Origin: SIG607 sp045592625
GTDB lineage: Bacteria; Bacillota; Clostridia; Oscillospirales; Acutalibacteraceae
Assembly (NCBI GenBank): GCA_045592625.1
Contig: JAZNVC010000004.1
Coordinates: 186,001 to 250,000 of the forward strand
DNA: 64,000 bases
Direction of reading: 5' to 3'
A program made the translations under genes and the position numbers. Shown in pieces: positions 41,513 through 46,648 of the stretch; the first letter of the stretch is position 1, and the number at the start of each line of letters is the position of its first letter. Under the pieces are notes generated by a model, which worked only from the letters and a program-made list of their open reading frames with translations, was not told the origin of the DNA and made no database searches.

Positions 41513-41541
41513 GTATATTTCTCCGTAAGTTACAGATACTA
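41513..41541 (+). promoter_or_regulatory. spoVT-type promoter repeat at stub C
   Basis: GTATA (41513-41517), 17 bases, GATACTA (41535-41541), then AACAACACAATTTG and TAAGGAGAAATG as before intact spoVT. Confidence 0.55.
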
Positions 41542-41576
41542 ACAACACAATTTGTAATTTAAGGAGAAATGTATAT

Positions 41577-41627
41577 ATGAAAGCAACAGGGGCGCAAGGT
41601 GAAACCTTGCGAGTGAATAGTGAATAA
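41577..41627 (+). pseudogene. spoVT 5' stub C, interrupted after five codons
   Basis: The leader TAAGGAGAAATGTATAT before ATG 41577 is identical to that of intact spoVT, and the frame opens MKATG before running into unrelated sequence (AQGETLRVNSE, stop). The break is caused by the structured element at 41613-41731. Stub D resumes at the same codon on the other side, so C and D may be one copy split by insertion. Confidence 0.8.
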
Positions 41628-41731
41628 TGAATAGTGAATAATTTCGGTGTGCCTTCGGCACGATATATATAATGTCGGCAAAGCCGACACATTAATTATT
41701 CAATATTCATCATTCATTTTTCATTATTCAT
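41613..41731. mobile_element. MITE-like structured element inserted in a spoVT copy
   Basis: About 120 bases with imperfect terminal inverted repeats of 30-40 bases built from GTGAATAGTGAATAATGAAT units; the inner 23 bases of the arms match with two mismatches. Between them are two perfect small hairpins (GTGCC-ttc-GGCAC and GTCGGC-aaa-GCCGAC). A further hairpin CGCAAGGT-gaa-ACCTTGCG lies just outside at 41593-41611. No coding capacity. The flanks AAAGCAAC on both sides may mark the target. Mobility is inferred. Confidence 0.6.
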
Positions 41732-41762
41732 TAAATTAAAACAAAGAGGAGTTAATTATATT

Positions 41763-41939
41763 ATAAAAGCAACTGGTATTGTTCGTAGAATAGACGATTT
41801 GGGAAGGGTTGTTATTCCCAAAGAAATTCGCCGCACGATGCGAATTCGCGAAGGTTACCCCTTGCTGACAACATTGACACATTTCGATAAATTTTGTGTT
41901 GCGATACATAGTGTGGTAGAAAGATATAACGAGAGGTGA
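41763..41939 (+). pseudogene. spoVT 5' stub D (31 codons of homology, start codon lost)
   Basis: Codon one is ATA instead of ATG; from there the frame reads KATGIVRRIDDLG, RVVIPKEIRRTMRIREG, matching SpoVT through codon 31, then YPLLTTLTHFDKF and on to TGA at 41937. AAAGAGGAG lies upstream, so initiation at ATA or ATT is not impossible. This is the longest stub, covering almost the whole AbrB DNA-binding strand pair but no GAF domain. Confidence 0.85.
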
Positions 41940-41958
41940 AGTTCACCTCTCGTTATAT
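41878..41958. repeat. Cassette end repeat, copy 3 (long TACATAG tail + palindrome)
   Basis: Bases 41878-41928 match 42976-43026 at 42 of 51 positions, including TACATAG at 41905. The palindrome ATATAACGAGAGGTGAA / TTCACCTCTCGTTATAT (41924-41958) follows and terminates the Fic gene, touching its stop codon. Its core GGTGA..TCACC is shared with copies 1 and 2. Confidence 0.75.
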
Positions 41959-42896
41959 TACCTAAAGTTTTTATGACAGTTTTGTTTTAAGAATTCTTTA
42001 ATTTCGCCGTTGTCTTTATCTTCATAATACTTAATCAAAAGTTTTTTGAATTCGGGCACGTGATTTTCAGGGATGACTAAAAGGCCACCTGCTTTTGAAA
42101 TTAAATAATGATTTGCGAATATAACCGATGCTCGTTTGTTACCGTCATTGAAAATTTGTGTTTTCATGCAGTAAAGGCAAAGCTCAATGGCAATATTTAT
42201 CGGCTCATCATCTTGGTTTACAATTTCTAAAATATTTTCGATAACAACAGTTTCAATGGGAAGGGGCGGTATATACGATGTTCCACCAATGGTTACGGGT
42301 ACACCTCTTATTCTGCCACCGCTTGCAAAAAAGCCCTCGTTTACGAGCTTAGCGATATGACAAAGGATAGAATAATCACTTTTCACCTGCAAAACCTCTT
42401 TGTCTAAAATAAACTCCCAAGCGTGTTTAAGGTTTAATATTTTTTGCACATCGCTTGCCGTTACGCCGTTTACCTTGCCATTTTCTAGTATATCTTCGGT
42501 TTGGGGGAAAGAGGTTGCAACACCCTCTAAAACAGCCTGCTCATAAATGGATAATTTCATATTCATTCGGGCAAAATCAAGGTTTAAAAGTACGTCGGGG
42601 GATAATTCGTTTTCAGTAAAACCTTTTTCAGCAAGCACTTTTTCCACCTTGCGAATTTGTTTTCGGAGTTCCTTTGCTTCTGCATTATTACGAAGCAAAA
42701 GTTGATAAAGCGTATCGGAATAAACATCAACGTAAGTTGAAGTTACGCGACTGCCTACACGCTTGCGGACATATAGATATTTACCGCTTTTGTTTTCCTT
42801 TATTTCGGGTGTGCCGTCATAAGCCAATAATTTAAGTCGGGCATACAAATCGGCACGCTGCTCTAATAATTCTTGTATTTCTGGGTAGTTATTCAT
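41958..42896 (-). CDS. Fic-fold protein with atypical active-site motif, cassette cargo
   Basis: 312 residues. A helical N-terminus (about 1-100, with VRKRVGSRVTSTYVDVYSD) precedes the Fic domain. The signature reads MKTQIFNDGNKRAS at 244-257: the phosphate-binding DGNKR is intact but the catalytic His of HxFxDGN is Gln247. Fic enzymes transfer AMP or other groups from nucleotides to hydroxyls of target proteins; without the His, activity is doubtful or altered. The dyad flanking its promoter (42908-42955) suggests tight repression, as in toxin-antitoxin genes, yet no antitoxin gene is adjacent. Cargo of the third cassette. Confidence 0.85.
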   Translation of the reverse strand: MNNYPEIQELLEQRADLYARLKLLAYDGTPEIKENKSGKYLYVRKRVGSRVTSTYVDVYSDTLYQLLLRNNAEAKELRKQIRKVEKVLAEKGFTENELSPDVLLNLDFARMNMKLSIYEQAVLEGVATSFPQTEDILENGKVNGVTASDVQKILNLKHAWEFILDKEVLQVKSDYSILCHIAKLVNEGFFASGGRIRGVPVTIGGTSYIPPLPIETVVIENILEIVNQDDEPINIAIELCLYCMKTQIFNDGNKRASVIFANHYLISKAGGLLVIPENHVPEFKKLLIKYYEDKDNGEIKEFLKQNCHKNFR

Positions 42897-42907
42897 ACCA
42901 AAACTCC

Positions 42908-42955
42908 TTTTAGGGAACTTTTTTATAAATTTATTATAATAATTGTTCCCTAAAA
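42908..42955. promoter_or_regulatory. Split operator dyad around the fic promoter
   Basis: Eleven-base arms TTTTAGGGAAC (42908-42918) and GTTCCCTAAAA (42945-42955) form a perfect inverted repeat with 26 bases between. One arm lies in the -35/-10 spacer, the other in the early transcribed region. Confidence 0.7.
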
Positions 42956-42961
42956 TGTCAA
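42933..42961 (-). promoter_or_regulatory. Consensus promoter of the fic gene
   Basis: Minus-strand TTGACA (42956-42961), 17 bases, TATAAT (42933-42938). Confidence 0.8.
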
Positions 42962-42975
42962 GCGTTATTCACCCA

Positions 42976-43055
42976 CACCTTTCGACAGGTTTTGCTTTGC
43001 AATACATAGTGTGATAGAGAGATATAAAAGAACAGCGGAGTGAAATCACTCCGCT
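42976..43055. repeat. Cassette end repeat, copy 4 (TACATAG tail + palindrome)
   Basis: The tail 42976-43026 is the counterpart of 41878-41928 (42/51 identical) with TACATAG at 43003. The palindrome AGCGGAGTGA / TCACTCCGCT (43034-43055) includes the last codons of the following minus-strand gene. No spoVT stub precedes this copy, so it was lost or never present. Confidence 0.75.
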
Positions 43056-43735
43056 TTCTTTTGTGCATATAGTTTTGCAAGTGTATGATTCATAGATTTA
43101 AGGTCTTGAAGTTCATAATCAATATATGTCCACCGATGTTTCTTTTCGGTAAAGCCGTGCATTTCTAACGATTTATAAGAACGGAAAAAGTCAAACTCAT
43201 CTTCAGAAAGAAGAATCATGTTATTTATTTGTTGATTTTCAAATTTAGCAACAAAACCGTTTTGTAAAACTCCGTCATCACCGCGAACAAAACCTAAAAC
43301 ATAATACGAATTTGTGTTTTTATCAAATTCAATATGGTGAACCATCATTTTGTCATCTATATTAATTCTATTTGTCAAAGAAAAATCCGATGTATTATAA
43401 ACATATATAGCCGAGTGCAACGAATCTTTTCCACAACCAATATTTATAAAAAACTGCCCGTCGGGAGAAAAACAGAACCCGTCGTCATCACCAAGTTTTG
43501 TATAGCGTATTTTCTTGAGTAAGGCAAAGGATTCAAGGGAGTAAACGGCGATGCAACCATCGCTTGATTTAACAACAAAAATCTTTCCGTCGGGAGAAAT
43601 CATTGGTGTGTATGCGTAAATAATATCTTTGTACTTTTTAATTTCATTATTATCTTTATCGTACAGATAAACCGTTTGTCCCGTGCAACCAACAGAATAT
43701 TCTCCGTTGCTCACATATCCCCAAAAGTTTTTCAC
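43046..43735 (-). CDS. Beta-propeller-like (WD40-type) protein, cassette cargo
   Basis: 229 residues, no signal peptide. Repeating beta-strand units with MISPDGKIFVVKSSDG, IAVYSLESFALLKKI, FCFSPDGQFFINIG, IYVYNTSDFSLTNRI are typical of WD40/YVTN propeller blades; about four blades are seen, fewer than a closed propeller needs, so it may be a partial ring or dimer. GTG start at 43735 with AAGGCGGTG ahead. The promoter (43756-43784) is the same as that of the 40986-41456 gene. Function unknown. Confidence 0.7.
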   Translation of the reverse strand: MKNFWGYVSNGEYSVGCTGQTVYLYDKDNNEIKKYKDIIYAYTPMISPDGKIFVVKSSDGCIAVYSLESFALLKKIRYTKLGDDDGFCFSPDGQFFINIGCGKDSLHSAIYVYNTSDFSLTNRINIDDKMMVHHIEFDKNTNSYYVLGFVRGDDGVLQNGFVAKFENQQINNMILLSEDEFDFFRSYKSLEMHGFTEKKHRWTYIDYELQDLKSMNHTLAKLYAQKKAE

Positions 43736-43755
43736 AAAATCACCGCCTTTTATTT

Positions 43756-43784
43756 ATTATAACATATTTAATTTCAAAAGTAAA
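43756..43784 (-). promoter_or_regulatory. Cassette promoter (TTTACT type), copy 2
   Basis: Minus-strand TTTACT (43779-43784), 17 bases, TATAAT (43756-43761), homologous to 41477-41505. Confidence 0.7.
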
Positions 43785-43792
43785 TTGTTGCA

Positions 43793-43821
43793 GTATAAAT
43801 CACCTCAAATTACAGATAATA
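43793..43821 (+). promoter_or_regulatory. spoVT: Predicted forespore-type promoter of intact spoVT
   Basis: GTATA (43793-43797), 17 bases, GATAATA (43815-43821). The boxes resemble sigma-G/sigma-F promoters, which drive spoVT in Bacillus; first base of the -10 is G rather than C. The preservation of this pair at stubs B and C supports it. Confidence 0.6.
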
Positions 43822-43856
43822 ACATCACGATTTGAAATTTAAGGAGAAATGTATAT

Positions 43857-44393
43857 ATGAAAGCAACTGGTATTGTGAGAAGAATAGATGATTTGGGGAG
43901 GGTTGTTATTCCCAAAGAAATTCGCCGCACAATGCGAATCAGAGAGGGAGACCCGTTGGAAATATTTACCGGTGCGGGTGGAGAGGTTATTTTCAAGAAA
44001 TATTCGCCGGTTGGGGAGCTTAGTGAATTTGCTGAAAGCTATGCTCAGGCGATTATACGTTGTTCCTCCCTACCCATACTGATTTGTGACAGAGATGGTT
44101 GTGTTGCAGCGGCGGGGGTTTCTAAAAAGGACGTTTTAGACAAGTCCATTTCACCTGCAATAGAAGAATTTATGGAGCAAAGAAAAGAGTATATTTTGGA
44201 GGGCGACAAAAAGGAAGCCGCTCTTGACGGTGCAGACTTTACCGTTGCCTTTGCCTGTCCCATAATAACGGCAGGAGATTTAGTGGGTGCGGTTATGCTT
44301 ATTAATGACGGTGACGGAAAAACCGCTACAGACAGCGATAAAAATTTAGTGCGTGTTGCCGCCCAATTTTTAGGCAGACAAATGGAAGAATAA
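43857..44393 (+). CDS. spoVT: Stage V sporulation protein T
   Basis: 178-residue transcription regulator active in the forespore. The N-terminal AbrB/SpoVT swapped-hairpin DNA-binding domain reads MKATGIVRRIDDLGRVVIP then KEIRRTMRIREGDPLEIF; the C-terminal GAF domain includes SSLPILICDRDGCVAAAG and VGAVMLINDGDG. Length equals the Bacillus protein. TAAGGAG precedes the ATG. It is the only complete copy and forms the right-hand boundary of the cassette array. Confidence 0.96.
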   Translation: MKATGIVRRIDDLGRVVIPKEIRRTMRIREGDPLEIFTGAGGEVIFKKYSPVGELSEFAESYAQAIIRCSSLPILICDRDGCVAAAGVSKKDVLDKSISPAIEEFMEQRKEYILEGDKKEAALDGADFTVAFACPIITAGDLVGAVMLINDGDGKTATDSDKNLVRVAAQFLGRQMEE

Positions 44394-44400
44394 AAAATGC

Positions 44401-44429
44401 TTGATTTTTAGTTTATAATGTGTTATACT
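44401..44429 (+). promoter_or_regulatory. Promoter of the rimP-nusA-infB operon
   Basis: TTGATT (44401-44406), 17 bases, TATACT (44424-44429), starting eight bases after the spoVT stop. Confidence 0.65.
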
Positions 44430-44454
44430 GACTGCAGTTGGATAAAGGAAGGTT

Positions 44455-44485
44455 AAGTGAGCGGATAAAACCGCTCACTTTTCTT
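44455..44485 (+). terminator. Hairpin in the rimP leader, terminator or attenuator
   Basis: Stem AAGTGAGCGG / CCGCTCACTT with ATAAAA loop followed by TTCTTT. It ends spoVT transcripts, but because the rimP promoter lies upstream of it, it must also be passed by the operon transcript, which suggests attenuation. Confidence 0.7.
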
Positions 44486-44511
44486 TCGCAAATAAATACG
44501 AGGTGATAAAT

Positions 44512-44964
44512 TTGGCTAACATAGCAGAAACGGTAACTCTTCTTATAAAAGATACTGTAGAAGCACAAGGCGTATCTCTATGGGACGTACGTTTTATCAA
44601 AGAAGGTGCAGACTGGTTTTTACGCATTTTTATCGACAAAGAAAACGGCGTATCAATCGACGACTGTGTAAACGTATCCCACGCTATTGACCCTATAATT
44701 GACGAGGCTGACCCTATTGACCGCTCCTACTGTATGGAGGTTTCCTCCCCCGGTATTGAGCGTGAGCTTACCCGCCCCGAACATTTTGCTAAAATGCAGG
44801 GCAGAGATATTACGGTCAAGCTCTATAAAGCCTTAGACGGCTCAAAAGAAATTAAAGGAACCCTTGTTTCCTTTGATGATAAACTTATAATCAAAACCGA
44901 GGCAACAGAGTATGCTTTAGAAAAAAGCGCTGTTGCCAAGGTCAATCTTAATGACTACATTTAA
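44512..44964 (+). CDS. rimP: Ribosome maturation factor RimP
   Basis: About 151 residues, needed for 30S subunit assembly. Family motifs: WDVRFIKEGADWFLRIFID, DDCVNVSHAIDPIIDE and YCMEVSSPGIERELTR. TTG at 44512 is the likely start, six bases after GAGGTG; an in-frame GTG at 44503 lies inside the ribosome site. First gene of the rimP-nusA-infB operon. Confidence 0.93.
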   Translation: MANIAETVTLLIKDTVEAQGVSLWDVRFIKEGADWFLRIFIDKENGVSIDDCVNVSHAIDPIIDEADPIDRSYCMEVSSPGIERELTRPEHFAKMQGRDITVKLYKALDGSKEIKGTLVSFDDKLIIKTEATEYALEKSAVAKVNLNDYI

Positions 44965-44985
44965 TTTTTGGAGGTATAATGGAAA

Positions 44986-46080
44986 ATGGCTAGAAAAACT
45001 GTAAAGAAAAAGGAAAACGATTATTCGGAATTTTTTGCGGCTCTTGCTGCTATGGAGGAAGAGAAAGGCATTCCCCAGCAGTTCATTGCTGAAAAAATCG
45101 CAGAAGCTATAGTAGTAGCTTCCCGTAAAGATTACGGCGGAAACGATGTTGTAAAGTGCACCATTGACCCCGAAAACAAAATTTTTACCGTAGTTGCAAG
45201 AAAAGAAGTTGTAGCAGAGATTGAAAATCCCTTTACTCAAATGCTTATAAGCGATGCTGTAAAGATTGACCCCAATGCCGAGGTTCAGGGCTTTGTTGAC
45301 ATTCCCCTTGACCCCGCAAAGTTTGGCAGAGTTGTTGCACAGAACTCCAGAAACAACTTCCATCAGGGTGTCAGAGATGTTGAACGCGGTCAGACTTTGG
45401 CTCAGTTCCAAAGCAAAACAAAAGAAATTGTTACCGCTTCCGTTCAGAGAATTGACCCCAAAACCGGCAACGCCACCATTCTTATCGGTCATGCAGAAGC
45501 TACCCTTCCCAAAACCGAACAGGTTCCAGATGAGGTTATTAAGGAAGGCGACCACATTAAAGTATATATTGTTGACGTTAAAGAAACCGAAAGAGGTCCC
45601 CGTGTAATGCTTTCCCGTACACACGCCGACCTTGTTAAACGCCTTTTCGAATCTGAAGTTCCCGAAATTTTTGACGGTACCATTCAGGTTAAGTCCATTT
45701 CACGTCAGGCAGGAAGCCGTACAAAGATTGCCGTATATAGCAGCAACAGTGAAATTGATCCTATTGGTGCTTGTATCGGTCCTCACGGTTCCCGTGTAAA
45801 CAAAATCGTTGAAGAATTAGCAGGTGAAAAAATCGACATTGTTAAATACAGCGACGACCCTGCTGCATTTATCAGCGAAGCTCTCTCTCCTGCTAAGGTT
45901 CTCACCTGTGAAATCATTTCAGAGGAGCCCAAAGCTTGCAGAGTTACCGTTCCCGATTCACAGTTATCCCTTGCTATTGGTAACAAGGGTCAGAACGTTC
46001 GCCTTGCCGCAAGACTTACAGGCTGGAAGATTGACATCCATCCCGAAAGCGGTTTTTATGAAGGCGCATCTGAGGAATAA
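44986..46080 (+). CDS. nusA: Transcription termination/antitermination protein NusA
   Basis: 364 residues, RNA polymerase-binding factor for pausing, termination and antitermination. N-terminal polymerase-binding domain (EFFAALAAMEEEKGIPQQF), S1 domain (VQRIDPKTGNATILIG), and two KH domains (DPIGACIGPHGSRV, GNKGQNVRLAARLTGWKID). No C-terminal acidic repeats, as in other Firmicutes. A four-codon ATG frame overlaps just upstream of the start, between it and GGAGG. Confidence 0.96.
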   Translation: MARKTVKKKENDYSEFFAALAAMEEEKGIPQQFIAEKIAEAIVVASRKDYGGNDVVKCTIDPENKIFTVVARKEVVAEIENPFTQMLISDAVKIDPNAEVQGFVDIPLDPAKFGRVVAQNSRNNFHQGVRDVERGQTLAQFQSKTKEIVTASVQRIDPKTGNATILIGHAEATLPKTEQVPDEVIKEGDHIKVYIVDVKETERGPRVMLSRTHADLVKRLFESEVPEIFDGTIQVKSISRQAGSRTKIAVYSSNSEIDPIGACIGPHGSRVNKIVEELAGEKIDIVKYSDDPAAFISEALSPAKVLTCEIISEEPKACRVTVPDSQLSLAIGNKGQNVRLAARLTGWKIDIHPESGFYEGASEE

Positions 46081-46083
46081 GAT

Positions 46084-46350
46084 ATGGTTAAGAAAATACC
46101 TCTTCGCCAATGCACCGGATGTATGGAGAGAAAGGCAAAGAACGAGCTTATTCGTGTGGTACGCACCCCTGAAAACAGTATAGTTCTTGACTTTTCGGGC
46201 AAAATGAACGGCCGCGGAGCATATATTTGTAAAAACAGCGACTGCCTTAGTATTGCCGTAAAAAAGAAACGTCTTGAAAATACCTTCGGCGTAACCATCC
46301 CCGAAGAAATTTTTGAAAGACTTAAAAAGGAGCTAACTTCCGGTGAATGA
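46084..46350 (+). CDS. YlxR-family RNA-binding protein (DUF448)
   Basis: 88 residues with the family opening RQCTGCMERKAKNELIRVV and GRGAYICKNSDCLSIA. Nucleoid or RNA-binding role suggested for relatives such as RnpM in Bacillus, which modulates RNase P. Three bases after nusA and overlapping the next gene by eight bases. Confidence 0.93.
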   Translation: MVKKIPLRQCTGCMERKAKNELIRVVRTPENSIVLDFSGKMNGRGAYICKNSDCLSIAVKKKRLENTFGVTIPEEIFERLKKELTSGE

Positions 46351-46648
46351 TAAAACAATCGCTTTACTGGGTTTTGCCAGCAAATCAGGAAACCTGTCTT
46401 TTGGGGCTGACAGTGTAAAGGAAAGCCTTAAAAGAAATAAAGCAAGGCTTGTTATTATTGCAAGTGACATTTCGGAAAAATCCCGCAAAGAAATACGTTT
46501 TTTCGCCTTAAAAAACAATGTTCCCGTTATGGATATAGAATATGACATTGAAACACTTTCACACGCTACGGGTAAAAAGGGCGGAATAATTTGCGTAAAC
46601 GAAAAAGGATTTGCCGATGCTATCAAAGGAGGAAATGCCAATGGCTAA
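46343..46648 (+). CDS. L7Ae-like ribosomal protein (YlxQ type)
   Basis: 101 residues of the L7Ae/L30e/S12e fold, probably binding kink-turn RNA: LLGFASKSGNLSFGADSV, RLVIIASDISEKSRKEI, and a final Asn-Gly tail. GTG start at 46343 within the ylxR end. It overlaps infB by eight bases. In Bacillus the paralogues bind kink-turns but an in vivo role is unsettled. Confidence 0.9.
   Translation: MNDKTIALLGFASKSGNLSFGADSVKESLKRNKARLVIIASDISEKSRKEIRFFALKNNVPVMDIEYDIETLSHATGKKGGIICVNEKGFADAIKGGNANG

Noticed and set aside
41613..41731. CRISPR array or tandem repeat
   Set aside because: The GAATAGTGAATAAT units are short, irregular and arranged as inverted arms around hairpins, without spacers of constant length.
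36979..43055. True integron with attC sites
   Set aside because: Orientation and palindromes are suggestive, but no integrase gene, no attI and no attC core sites are visible; spoVT stubs are not part of integrons.
44979..44993. Four-codon ATG frame between the ribosome site and the nusA start
   Set aside because: ATG GAA AAT GGC TAG overlaps the nusA start; it could be chance, and there is no evidence that it is translated.
44917..45624. Long antisense reading frame of 235 codons opposite nusA
   Set aside because: It lies wholly over conserved nusA codons, has no ribosome site, and its composition (Asn, Phe, Cys, Gly rich) is what antisense of a Firmicute gene gives.
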